Assembly: GCA_036924285.1 (NCBI GenBank)
Contig: JAYKYS010000002.1
Location: 9,424,001-9,488,000, forward strand
Direction of reading: 5' to 3'
DNA length: 64,000 bases
Source of the DNA: Asterella californica
Lineage: Eukaryota > Streptophyta > Marchantiopsida > Marchantiales > Aytoniaceae
Part shown: positions 11,171-22,829 of the stretch, piece after piece
Position numbering within the stretch: the stretch's first letter is position 1
Layout: each line of letters opens with the position of its first letter
Translations under genes and position numbers: made by a program
Notes under the pieces: generated by a model
Database searches by the model: none
The model's input: the letters and a program-made list of their open reading frames with translations, nothing else
What the model was told of the DNA's origin: nothing

Positions 11171-13187
11171 TGTCGTGTCGTGGACCGGCTCCTATCTGAA
11201 ATACAAACTTCGATGCTTGTCGCTCCAAAGACACTCATGAGAAGACAAGCTAGGCCCCAGCTTACGGATTTTGGCACAGTCTCAGATCTCCATTTTCATC
11301 GCATAGATGGGCAGAGCTCCTTGTCAGCTTTCCATAGGCATCTTGTCTACTTTGTTTGGGCGCCTAGTGGAGAAGTTACAAGACTCGAAAGATGGAGAAA
11401 ATAAGCTAGGCTCAAGCTTACGGGTTTTTGGCACCACTTCGGATCTTCGTTTTTATCGCACCAGTGGATAGAGCTCCTTGTCAGCATTCCATAAGCACTT
11501 TGTCTACTTCGTTTGGACGCATAGTGAAGAAGTTACAGGACTCGAAAGATGGAGAAAACAAGCTAGGCCCCAGCTTACGAGCTTTTGGCGCAACTTCTGA
11601 TCTTTACTTTTATCGCATAGATGGATAGAGCTTGTTGTCAGCTTTCCATGGGCATCTTGTTTATTTCGTTTGGACATCCAGAGAAGAAGTTATGCGATTC
11701 GAAAAAAGGCAAAATCAAGCTAGGCCCTAGTTACTTGCTGACTGGGTATTTAAGGCTTCAGGCGTTATATCAAAGACGCAAGGGGCCTGCTTCTTATTAT
11801 TGAGGGTTGAACTTCGTACGTACAGACTGTTGCAAGGGGGCTGCTTAAGGGGCTTGCTTGTTCCTGCGACCTGTCGGTGGATGTTTTGGAGAATTGGGAA
11901 GTCCAATACACACGCGCAAGGTGTCATCGGGTTCAGATCTGTGCAGGCTACGCACAGGTTAAGACGGTTCTTGAAGAGACGGATCGGGGGTTGTGTTGTG
12001 GGAGAAATTGAGACGCAGGAAGCAGATTTGGAGTTTTCAGTTACCTGTGAAGGAGAGTTGGACCGTTCGGGATGTTCCGGAGTCCAAACTTGCTGTCCTT
12101 GGATCCATCGGGATCAGAACAACGAGTTCTTCAGGAAATTGAAGACGATACAAAGTTTTATCGGGCGGTTTGAGAGTTGTGAGAGAAATTGACTCGCAGG
12201 GAAGCGCTTGCGTCAAGTTTTCATCGTCTGCGACCTGAGATTGGATTGTTCTTCGCAATCGGTGAGCCAAGCTCTTCGTTCTTGGTGCATACGCGATCAG
12301 GGAGTCCTCATGTACGCATAGGAGAAGACTGTAAGTGAATTGGATTGTTGGTTTGGGTGTGGTGAGCGAATTTGAGCCGCATGGAGTCGATTTACGTCAG
12401 TTTTTTGTAGCCTGCGACCAAATTTCTCGAGTAGTTTTGCAAGGGGAACTCCAAACGGCTTGTTTGGAGTCTTGTTGGGTTCAGGGTAGCCAGATCTACC
12501 TACCAGCGAAGACGGATATCAGTTTAGACGATCCGTTTGTGCGGTGTGAGCGGTTTTAAGCCGCAGGGAGGAGTTTTTAAAGGTTCGGTCACCTGCGACC
12601 AAAAATTGACGATATCTCGACTATCGGGAGTCGGATCTGAAGGTTTCTTGGGCCAACGGAGTCAGGGAAGGAGACCCTATCAACATTTGAAGATCGTTTG
12701 GCGAAAGGAGAAAGTTCCCAGATAGGTCTTTTTCGGTTCTTTCGCTACAGGTTTCGTCCTTTTGAGTTCGTTAAGGACTTAGTTGGTTGTGTATGGCTTG
12801 AGGTAGCTAGCTTTAGCCAAGAGCTAGTGTGTGGATGTGGTTTGGACTTGGGTTTGGATCGCGTGATACTGTTGTGGCTCTGGTTGTTAGCAAAGAGAAG
12901 TTTCTCTTGCTTTGAGCTACGCTTTGGCGATTTCAGGCTAGGGTTGCGATTCAGGGGTTTGTTTTAAGGCTTCTGAAGTAGGTTACAGACCGCTCTGGTC
13001 TGTTCCTCAGTTTTGTGCTGTTAGGAGAAAGAAACGGCAATGTACATACATTTGGAGTGGTATATATTGCGCGTTCATTTTCGTGGTTGTTCTTCTCTGT
13101 CTTGTCTCTGTTTGGCACACAACATCTCCACAGCCAGGAAACTCGCGTTTTCCTGGACATCCTTCACGCAAAATATCCGACACGATA
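11171..13187 (+). repeat. 3' LTR of element C
   Basis: This is the second copy of the 2-kb LTR. It begins directly after the purine tract AGAGGGGGTGGA and ends CACGATA, followed by the ACGT target duplication. The subrepeats start at 11247, 11403 and 11560, with a truncated fourth at 11717. Every short open frame inside it is repeated in the 5' LTR and none resembles a protein. Confidence 0.93.
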
Positions 13188-13191
13188 ACGT

Positions 13192-14228
13192 GTTATTTTA
13201 CATGCCTTCGCGTGAAGTTTAAGATTTACGCTAGCACTTTAGGGGGCTGACGTGGTAGCCTTTGAGTGAAGTTGAGTTACCACGTGAATTACGGCACTAA
13301 AGGACAGCCAAGTGGAACTATGAACTCTCATTGGTTCATTTTTGTCTTTTGTGTAACTCTAAATTTAGAAACAGAGGTCTTAAGGAGAGTTCGAGCATTT
13401 GGTGAGGGGGACTTCGAAATCTGAGAGCACATGAGGGTAGAGCTCGTCATGCCAAGCACTTTCAGTGAAATTCTCGATCGATTTGAGGCAATAAAGACGG
13501 AGTTATGAGCAATTGAAGTTCGGATTGTGCTAGAATTGAATCACTTTTGTTGGATTAGGGTTTTCAGTGTCACTTGTAGCAGATTTGAGAAAAGTGCTTC
13601 AAAACTTCAAGGTTGTGTTCTCTGCCAGCAGGGCTACGATTCCCCAAAAAGTTTCGCATCGATTGAGTGACTGAGTAATTCAGGGCGGCCGCTGAAGCAG
13701 AGGGGGTCTGAAAAGCTCTTAATCTAGAGCAGCGATTTCAGAGAAGGAGATCTGGAGTTCTGTGTACAATCAGGAGTCCCAACTTCACATGGATGTTCAG
13801 CATCCTGTAGACTTCAAATCCTGTAAGAATCTTTGAAAGTGATCGAGCTAATCTTCTGTTATAAGTCGAAATAGCCACCTGGGTACCAGAAATTACTGTA
13901 ATTTTCTTACTCAGGACTTTTCTGTCCACATCTCGGTGCTGGAGTTTGATCTCAGGCTGAAACTTCGTGTGTGTGTCCAGTAGGACCTTATTTACATGTA
14001 GGGGAAGTTTAGAAGTCTAAACCTTCATAGTTTTCCTCTCCGTGAGTGTTGAAGTTCACCGTCCGATCCTATTACTGCTAGTTAGACATGAATTTCACTT
14101 TCTGAGCATATTACTAGATCTAACACACCTGTGTGAGTGTTTATAGCCCCTGTTGTAACCTCAAAGCCAACCTCTTGAATAAACATCCACAGTCAGAAGC
14201 CCGGCGCTTTCCTAGATAGACGGATCAC
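13192..14228 (+). mobile_element. Remainder of copy B 3' LTR
   Basis: Sequence after the target duplication of element C continues the LTR broken at 3118. Near its end it has AATAAACATCCACAGTCAGAAGC and a GCGCTTTCCTAGA stretch. These parallel the end of the LTR of C, which has ACATCTCCACAGCCAGGAACC and GCGTTTTCTTGGA. The end is placed near GGATCACA (14222-14229), where a LINE fragment starts. It has no gene of its own. Confidence 0.55.
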
Positions 14229-14678
14229 ACTCCGACTGCGAAGAAATAACGGGAGGGCGCCTCCTCTTCTTGCAACCACCTAACCCGACTCCGTTTCCTC
14301 CATAAAATGGCATCCTGATGCTCCCTTTGTCTCACCTTCTTTTTTGTTTCTTGTAGTTGTGCTTTAGCTTCCTCCTGTCCGTTTTCGCTTATCAGTATCC
14401 TTAGTCTTTGCAGCTCCGCTTCAAGACCTGCCCTGCTAGTAACTCTCAGTCCGGCCTTCCTTTTCTCCTCCATCAGTATCCTTCTGACCTTCCCTCATCC
14501 TACCTACAGACCACTTAACTCTAGGATCTCCGCTCTCCCTCCGTAGTTCTCTCCAAACTGTTTCAACCCGCGCTTTGATTCTTGGGTTCTTCAGCATAGC
14601 CCCGTCCATTTTGAAGTAAATCGACTTCTTGACCTTTTCCCTTACTTCCTCCTCTTTTAGCCTAATGTTGACCGTCAC
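14229..14678 (-). pseudogene. LINE (non-LTR) retrotransposon fragment
   Basis: Two overlapping minus-strand frames (14678-14436 and 14473-14225) give a charged, helical region ending with WRKRSRVRWLQEEEAPSRYF. This resembles the linker between the endonuclease and reverse transcriptase of plant LINEs, where the pattern W-x-x-R-S-R-x-x-W-L-x-x-G-D-x-N-T/S-x-Y-F-H is typical. A frame change joins the pieces, and the match stops abruptly at the end of the LTR of copy B. This suggests that the LTR element inserted into, or recombined with, an older LINE. Recognition rests on a short motif. Confidence 0.55.
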
Positions 14679-14679
14679 C

Positions 14680-15984
14680 AGAATGTGACATTTCTAGTGA
14701 TTCCAAGTCTTGCATCATATACGTATTACATCTAATCGTACCACACATCCGCGTCATTCTCTTCTTGCAAATGGGATACTCGTACCACACATCCACATCA
14801 TTTTTACAAACTAGAACAATAACTTCATGTAACTGATCCATCAACAAACAACCATCAAGAACAAGACATATAAGAATAATCAGTTTTTCTTGGAAAACAA
14901 CTAGACTAGATCTGCCAATAATATTAACATATTCTAAATCAAGAACTTGATAACATTCACGTTGTGAACATGATGGATAATGCATAGTGGTATTGAGAGA
15001 ATAATTCCATTTTCAATAGAAGTACAAGCAATGGGTAGCCTCCATTAGCAAACCATGTACAACCTAATAAATGCATCACTAAATATATATTTTAATATTA
15101 GCTAATTATTATAAATAATGAAGAGGAATAAAATAGTACATATTAATTTCTAATAAAAGTACAAAAAAATAAATTATAACAACAGTAGTTTTATGATAAA
15201 AAATAAATACAAAGAATATCCTCAATCAGAGAAGAACAAAAAAGTTATTTAGCTTCCATCTAGAAAAAGAATAATAATTTTCGTCGTACATGTATATACA
15301 GACCTTGAACAAGTTTAAGCTAGTATCAGAACCTATTCTAGTTGATGAATGTAAAAAAGAAATACAAAATATATTCATTCTGAGATTTTTATATCATTTA
15401 TTCTATTTATATAAATTTCAATTTGTTATTAACTAATGAGTGGATGATGTAAGTTGATTCATGAATATTAGTAAGTACATAAGGGGTATAAAAATACTTA
15501 AAATTATGTAATAAAATATGAAATGTTTTTTAGATAACGATTATAATATAATAATAGTCTAAGAAATACCCTTATGTCGGGCATGACATATTGAGCCTCC
15601 ATGTGGTGACCCCCAGAGTAAAAATATGTTTAACCAGAGAGCATTAGATTTGAAGGTTGTTTCTTGGTGTCCACTTGATTCTAAAAAATCTCTTCCTTCT
15701 CTATGCATGACATATATGTTGAACCTCAACACAATATTTGTTTTAAAAATATATTTTTGTAACAATACGTAATTTACAACTTCTCAGTAAAAGTAATTAT
15801 ATTTGTGATGTTCATTGGTTTAAAACACTCTGACATTTGTTGCTAAATAGTAATTGTACTAAATTCATTACTAAATCTATAAACATTTATATATTTGTTA
15901 CCACTGGACTTGAGCATCTCCAAGTTACTCGTCTTTTCTTTTCTTTTGACAAATGCTTGTAAAGAGGAATACTGAAACAGTAAG
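14680..15984. other. AT-rich intergenic sequence, no gene seen
   Basis: Open frames are short and low in complexity, and none resembles a known family. The stretch from about 15050 is strongly AT-rich. Confidence 0.6.
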
Positions 15985-16640
15985 TAGCATTGTATTGAAT
16001 AATGTTGCAACAATAAGCACATTTGTCAGATTAATGTGAGGACATTGACCAAAGGCTTAAAGAATTCTTAAGTCCTAACACATGAGTTGGTATTCAATGA
16101 GTTTTCAAGTTGACAAGTATTAGCTATCTTACAGAATCCATTATGTTGTGTTGACGAATCATTGTGTTGGAGGATAGAGCAAGAATAAATCCCAGCTGTT
16201 TCTGTTTCTCTGGTGTGATGAAATATTAGTCAATTTTAACACATGCGTTAGTATTCAGTGGCTTTTCAAGCAAACATGTGTTAGCCATCTTTCCATTCTG
16301 CTGACAGACAATTGTATTGGAGGATATAGCAACGATAAGTAGTGTTGTCTCACTGGTGTGATAAAATATTCTTCGGTGTTAACACGTGAGTTAGTGTTTG
16401 ATGCGTTCTCAAGTTGACATGTGTTAGTCGTCCTTCCATTCTGTTGTGTTCACAGATAATTGTATTGGAGGATAGAGCAACAATAAGTACAGCTATCTCG
16501 CCAATGTGATTAAACATTCTTAGGTAAGTTAGTATTCATGCATTTTCAAGCTGACACTCGTTAGTTCTCTTCCTTTCTGTTGTGTTGACATATAATTATA
16601 CTGAAGGATAGAGCTAACAAGAGTTACTATTCTTTTAAAT
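15985..16640. repeat. Degenerate tandem array, ~145-160-bp units
   Basis: Four diverged units begin near 16077, 16238, 16381 and 16524. Each has the order AACACRTGNGTTAGTRTT, TTTTCAAG-TGACA, TTAG/CTTNCATTCTGTTGTG, and ATTGTATTGGAGGATAGAGCAA. A partial unit precedes them at about 15985-16076. Units are 143-161 bp and have many substitutions, so the array is old. Confidence 0.75.
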
Positions 16641-19600
16641 GGTTAATTTTTTTCTTAGAGTGATCAGATAAATGAACTTTAGATGTATATTATTCTCTTC
16701 AGACTTGACTTTAATGATAACTTCTTATATGTTACCGTGTTTGGCTAAGTTGCAGTAAAATAATATATTTAATATTTACTTTATATTATATTTTAATTAA
16801 TTGAGCAATCAAATAATAAAGTTAATTTATCTTGATCTTTTCTTCATTACAATTATGGACAGAAAATATTAAATATGATATAGAATCTTATAACCAAAAT
16901 GATTATTTTGTTTGTACGAACATCATGGTGCTACAATAGCATACATCGTATTGCTGGTAATTTTATTCAACCAATATAGTATTATTTAATAGATATAATT
17001 GTTAATGAGAAGCAAAGAAAGTTCACCGTGCAAGAAACAATAGTCCTTGTCTCTTACATGTCATATTTATACTCCATCCATCATATTTATACTCCATCCA
17101 TGTAAAAGTTACGGAAACTACATACCATATGAGAAATGCTACTCAAAACAGAATATTATGAAAGTCTTAAACCCTTGGATAGACCACATTTTAAGTAAGT
17201 AGACTATAATTGTAGTGTTTAGTACCATGCAGAGCGATTCAACCTTATTCTTGTATGTGGTTAAACAATGGCTTTTTTTTCTTTCCCAACAATAAAAAGA
17301 AAAGAGAGAGAAAACAACATTACGCACAATTCAAATTTTCCTGCCGTGTTGGTGAGTTTTGCAGATCTGGCATTGATACATATTTTCTTGTTCTCTTTCT
17401 TATTCTCTTTGTTTCCATAATAATTTTCCACTTCGGTTAGAAAAGGGAATAATTATTATTAGATGGTGACTATCTCTATCTAGAAAGAGATACTGTATTA
17501 TTCTATCCAAAAACGATACTAAGCAAACAAATTCAGATATATATGATAAGATGTATATGGAACTTATTTAAATTTATATTTAAAACATTACATTGAGGAG
17601 TTCACTAGCAATTTTGTTATAAACACGTGCAATAAAAATATATCTTTTATTATTATTGGTAATTTGTTGAAATGATAAAACTAAATAGATTATTCTAAAA
17701 CAGCATTCGGGGTAAATCCAAATTACAAGCAGAAAACTGAAACTATCTAAGTTATTGAATTTAAAACTTATCTCTTCATAATTTTAGTTAAGTAATTATG
17801 TTTCTAAAACAAAACTAAACTAATCAAAGTAACCATAGTTGAGATCAGTATTTTATCACCAAAATTCCTCTCGTAATTTCAGCTTGGAATTTCATCCACT
17901 CCTTGTTTTCAATTTTAAAACAAGTTACAAGAAAAAATGGTAATTTTTATAGTCAAGAAAGAATTCTTGTGAAAATATTATATTTTCTCAACATAGATAT
18001 ATAATTTAAATATTTATGAAAATAAATATAGAAGTATTAAAACATCTCTCTGTTTCACGCGTGTTATAAAAATACAAAAGAGTGGACAATGTCATCTCAA
18101 GCGTTAAACCAACGTTCTTCGTTTACTTGCATCAATGAGAATCAAAAATGAAAGAAAACTTTTACAATAAATCTATCATATTATGCATCTTGAAGAGTTT
18201 GAGGATCATGAGAAAGCAAAAAGACACGAGGACAAAAATATACTTTTGTGACTGGTACCGAGTCTCTTCTTCACGATGAGAGGATCACCTAACTTGTAGT
18301 GAGGGAGAATAATTGAAGTACTCAACAGGAAAAATATGTCATCTTTAGAGTATAAACAAGTTCACTGTTTATACTCTAAAGTATAAACAGTGAACAGAGT
18401 AATAAACATGAATCATAAAGTTCACTGTTATCTTCACTAGGACATGTCTTCTACTTGGAGATATATTAAATTTAAACGTAAACAGAGTAATTTTGACAGC
18501 AATCTCTGCTTGGTTTTTTGTGTGTTCGTGGTCTTTTTTCTTTATAGTTCTTCTTGGGAGGAGAAGAGCTAAGAGCTACAAATGTAAATTTTTCAGACGT
18601 ATTGAGTCTATCTATACCTGTGAATATAAGCTAGTTTCAAATCCATGGATAAAAAAGTGCTCCAACATACACGGAGTTATAAGACCATTGTAAATGCATC
18701 TCTCATTGTTAGAGTGTTAAAATTTAAGCGTCCAGTGTTAGATACTTGTGAAACATGGAGAGTGCAGAAGACATCCACGTCTCTGAAGCATATTGTCTTC
18801 TCTCTTGATTGATTAAATATCAAAATCGAATAATATCAACAAGTGACAATAGAAAAATATTGACACGTAAGATGAGATGTTTATTGAGAAACGTTTCTTC
18901 AGCGAGAGTGTTATATCTTGCTGGAGAGATCATTGAAAGTTGTTTTTTAAATGATACTTCGAGTTACATACTATTGTAGCTATGGTAGTCAAATTTTTTT
19001 CTGATGTTTCTACATGTATCTTTGGAAGTTTTATTCCAAAGCCGATACACCATGATATTGCAGTACACCTGAAGTGAGTTTTATATATATTACAACTTGA
19101 TTCAATGAATCTGACCACATGCTAATTGTCACATGTCATGTAGAGCTTTCAGTAAAGTGACTAGAACCATAAGATAGTCAAGCTTACTACAGCCGATCTA
19201 AACTGTGATCTTTCATCATTGCAGATATGGTTTTAGCATCATTAACTATATCAGGAGTGGCTGGTTGGAGTGCTGCGGTCTTTGTTCACAAGCACTGAAA
19301 TCTCTTGAAGGATACTTTGCTTGCAGCCTAACAATTACTCGCATTATCTTACTATGCAACCAGAATCATCTGGTTTCTTAGTTTGGCTTCCTTTCGATGT
19401 TAATATACATAGCTGATGGTTTGGTGAAAAAGAAATCAGGTAGAGTGTGAGAATCAACCGCCTGCAGATGAATGAGAACTGGAAAGGAGAATAACTGATA
19501 AAGTGAAAAATATAAAATTAACACTCGGTTCGTTCTATGGTGTTGGAGCAGCAATGAAGTACTATAAATTATTTTTGTTAATTCAAATATGAGTCTGATT

Positions 19601-20118
19601 CTCAGGTTTGTCCATGTTTACGGACTTCTGTGTGTTTTCGAGACAACGATTACAAACAAATTATGTCTATCATCTATCATTCGATTCTGTCTGTCATGTC
19701 TTGTATTTTCCTATCAAGTGTAGTAAAAATTCTTTCTTTTTAAATTGAAAAGTTAAAAAAATATTTTTGTTATTTTAAGTCATTTTACTACAAGAGCTGG
19801 AAGTTTTAGTTGACAGGTCTAACGTTGACAGTTCCTATTATGCGTAGCCTTCCAGAAAAAAAGGTAATAATATGCTAAGGAAGTTCAAGACTTCAGAACG
19901 AGAAACCGGATGTTCTTCGGGAGCTTTGGATTGATTTAAGTACGATTTAAACAGTTCGCTGGATACTTCAGTCTAAGTGTTGGGGATAGTTAAAGAGAAA
20001 CGAAATTAGTTCGTCAAATACTCTTAGAACATTTCAGAAGATTTCATCACAGTTCTCGTTGGTGTAAATAATTCTCGTAATTATTTGTAGTATTACACCA
20101 CCCACTACACAGCTTCAC
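16641..20118. other. AT-rich intergenic sequence, no gene seen
   Basis: No coding region is supported. It contains a 20-base duplication TCATATTTATACTCCATCCA at 17062-17101 and the double hairpin listed separately. Otherwise it is simple AT-rich sequence. Confidence 0.6.
18343..18395. other. Two overlapping perfect hairpins
   Basis: CTTTAGAGTATAAAC (18343-18357) pairs with GTTTATACTCTAAAG (18367-18381) over a 9-base loop. GTTCACTGTTTATACT (18360-18375) pairs with AGTATAAACAGTGAAC (18380-18395) over the loop CTAA. The two stems share 18367-18381, so only one can form at a time in a single strand. Function unknown. Confidence 0.85.
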
Positions 20119-20135
20119 ATCTCAGCTATCGAAGA

Positions 20136-20290
20136 TGGGTAGCTGAGATGGTTGAGTTCTAGGTCTCTAAGAGAAAGATCTAAGGTTCAAACTCTCCTGT
20201 TCTCGGTTGGAGGTGCTGCAAAAAATTGCTGTTGCGTGAATCTGGTCGGGATACGCTATGATTATTCATAAAAAACAGTCCGATATTTCT
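20136..20290 (+). repeat. tRNA-derived SINE-like unit
   Basis: An A-box-like TAGCTGAGATGG at 20140-20151 is followed by a B-box-like GGTTCAAACTC at 20184-20194, the spacing and order of an internal RNA polymerase III promoter. The flanks do not fold into a tRNA acceptor stem, so a SINE head fits better than a tRNA gene. The 3' limit is a guess at a T-rich stretch near 20290. A small inverted repeat (20119-20130 with 20138-20149, one mismatch) overlaps the A box. Confidence 0.4.
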
Positions 20291-21163
20291 TTGAAAAGAC
20301 AAAAAATAAATATGATAAAGACTTTATCTCTTTTATTGATCATATTTTATGGATAAAACATCCATGTAATATTTGAAATCCTGCAAAAAGTTTCTACGCC
20401 ATAATATTTTGTCTTCGACATGTTTCAGATCTCACGTCAAAATATCTTCACAAATTTTCGGAGATGATTGAGTCATTACGTAATCGCTAATAGCTATTTT
20501 CTAACAATGGAACTGATCTCATACAAATCCAAATAGTTATCTTGTTTGTGGTGGATCTAAATGAGCTTTTCTATCAAACTGTGAATGGTTTTAATTAAAT
20601 ATATTTAGTTTTAGAATAATATATCCTAGTAGGATGAATAGAGTATTCGATTGTTTGAATAAATTTAGAGATCTTAAGCTTAAGATATTAAATCTTCCTT
20701 TTCTCTTCTCTTGCGTTTTACTTCCCCATGTGCATTTTAACTCGAGAAATAAGCTTATTCACATGGTCTTGCATGCGTGGTTTGAATCAAGATGACTGGA
20801 CCCACGTATTAATTAAGACAGTTGTGAATACATTTTTATATTAAGGAAATAATAAATAAAAATGAATTTGATAGAAAATCAGAATACCTGAAAAGCCAGT
20901 TGCATCATGTAAAACACGGTGCTGCGCTATCGATAGCATACAGGGCTCTGCATCTGCAAGCGTTGGGATGGAAGATGGGCAATGGATGTCTTTGGGGATG
21001 GAAACTGAGCGATCAATGTCATTGTCTTCCTCTCAACCCGCGCATGGACGACTTTCTGTCAACTGGAAACGTCAGGGAAGTCATTTTCTGTCTTGACAAG
21101 GGATCAAGACTTTGTCATTCAGAAGATCGTGGAAGCTCATGATAAAATTGAACGAACAAAATT
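20291..21163. other. Intergenic sequence, no gene seen
   Basis: A short frame at 20900-21142 has normal composition but no recognisable motif and no clear start context; I read it as chance. The bases left of the tRNA (21156-21163, AATTTTG on the minus strand) supply the T-run that would end its transcription. Confidence 0.5.
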
Positions 21164-21245
21164 CGTGGTCGGCAGGATTCGAACCTGCGCGGGCAAAGCC
21201 CACATGATTTCTAGTCATGCCCGATAACCACTCCGGCACGACCAC
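21164..21245 (-). tRNA. tRNA-Ser (AGA)
   Basis: On the minus strand an 82-base cloverleaf can be drawn. The acceptor stem GTGGTCG pairs fully with CGACCAC, with discriminator G. The D-arm region contains the A box TGCCGGAGTGG, and the anticodon loop CTAGAAA carries the anticodon AGA for serine codon UCU. A long variable arm (TGGGCTTTGCCCG) is typical of serine tRNAs. The T arm GCAGGTTCGAATCCTGC contains the B box. No CCA is encoded, as usual for nuclear genes, and no intron is seen. A TTTT terminator follows. Confidence 0.95.
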
Positions 21246-22260
21246 TACTTATGTTATTTCGATTGTTAACCTTTCTAATTCATAAATTCGCTCATCTTTG
21301 GAGTCACCTCCGGCATAACTTCTTTTGCTTTTGCCTTTCTTTTCTGTTTTTCTTTTCCACTCCAAGATGCACGGAATTGACTCTGAAATCGTAATCGATG
21401 AGAAAATCTCAACGGACTCCCCAATCGTTTTGAGCAAATTTGGATATAGCGCCTTTTCTGACCAAATTTCCACCGGAAGACCTGTGACGCATGCAAAAGC
21501 TGTGTGGGAGGCCGTCACTTCTGGTAAAATAGTTAACGATGGATCCCATAAGAACCATCATTGAGGCTGCAGTAACATGGTGTAAGTTCTCCGGAATCCG
21601 GATAGCTACGGAAAATAATGATGAATATCCGTAGAACTAGAGTTATCGGATTGCGACGGTTAATGTTTTGTTATGAATCGAATGTAACAGGTACAGATTC
21701 AAGAGATGAACGGTTTGCATGCAATTGCGCGTTTTTGTTTCCTTGATGAACCGGTATTTTTACCACGTTGTCACAGTCCGTAGAATTTCTTCGGTTTTCT
21801 TCACGGACATAAAATCGTTTTTACGGAGACGGGTGATCAGTTCTCCGGACGCTTTCCGTTACGGAACTCTCCGTAGGTGTCCGCATTCCGCAAAAGATCT
21901 ACCGATAAAAAGCCATGTGAGTGTAGCTTGAGCGATCGCTATTTTAGAATGGAGTTTGGCGACCGTGATGGAAATTATCATATGTTATGAAACGGTGAGA
22001 ATATATTAAATTTAAAAGTTAAATTAAATTTAGTGAACCCCGTGAATAAACTTCTAGAGAACTGTTGCACGCTTGTTTTTATACAAAAATACACTACGCA
22101 AAATTTCTATACCAGAAAACTCAAACTATATCCAAATGTTAAATATAAGACTAACTTGGAAATTGTAAGAAAATCTAATATAATTAGTATCATCATCATT
22201 AATTTATTAACTAACCTTTAAAAATAATAATTTAGATATAAATTAAACCCTTGCATATTT
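21246..22260. other. Intergenic sequence with short unrecognised frames
   Basis: Opposing frames at 21325-21564 (plus) and 21249-21518 (minus) resemble no family I know. From about 21580 to 21910 the motif TCCGTA/TACGGA recurs many times on both strands, and then AT-rich sequence follows. This may be the edge of a decayed transposon. Confidence 0.4.
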
Positions 22261-22829
22261 ACCTCTTCCATCAGAAGATGGAGGAGTCGCCTTGGAAGAA
22301 TGTTTTGATGTCACAAGAATGTCGTAACGATATTTCGGTTTATTGGACACTGATATATTACTTACTTTATCACACGGTTCAGAATTTCGGAAGACTCAAT
22401 ATATCGAAACTCAAGTAATTTACTCACCAGGAGAGATCATTGGCTTCCAGTTTGCTGCTTTTCCAAGGACTGTCGAGTTAGCGTACGCTCAGGTCTGGAA
22501 CCGAACAAAAAGACCCGAGGACGATGCCTAGATCACGCAATTATTTACTTGGTCGGCCCATGACTAGTAGTAGGAAGTGGGTTACATACACGTAAGCATA
22601 GTGTGTCAACATGGACTTCTGAGGATGACACGACATCGTCATGTCAATACAGAGAAGTGACGCGATAGAAGTTGACGGGAACCCGATAGAAGTTGAGAGG
22701 AACATGATGCGGGAATGAGCGACCTCGTTATCGTCTAGAAGGTGTGTAGTGTCTTTAGCGATTAGCGGAAAAGCGAGAGTAGCAACCGCATGATGCACAC
22801 CTTAAAACAATTTGAGCCTCAGTTAGATC

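Larger units (their letters stand above)
3119..13187 (+). mobile_element. Near-complete Ty3/gypsy LTR retrotransposon (element C)
   Basis: The element is about 10 kb. Two long, highly similar LTRs flank gag, protease, reverse transcriptase, RNase H and integrase in the Ty3/gypsy order. The LTR ends are short inverted repeats, TGTCGTGTCG and CGACACGATA, with one mismatch. A four-base duplication ACGT (3115-3118 and 13188-13191) flanks it. A purine tract (11159-11170) precedes the 3' LTR. The tail of integrase has a GPY-like motif and no chromodomain that I can see. The gag-protease part has an in-frame TAG, a frame change and a TGA, so this copy looks non-autonomous or dead, although pol is open for 1156 codons. 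The lineage within Ty3/gypsy was not assigned. Confidence 0.93.

Noticed and set aside
20900..21142. 80-codon plus-strand frame near the tRNA
   Set aside because: No motif, no splice or start context; taken as chance.
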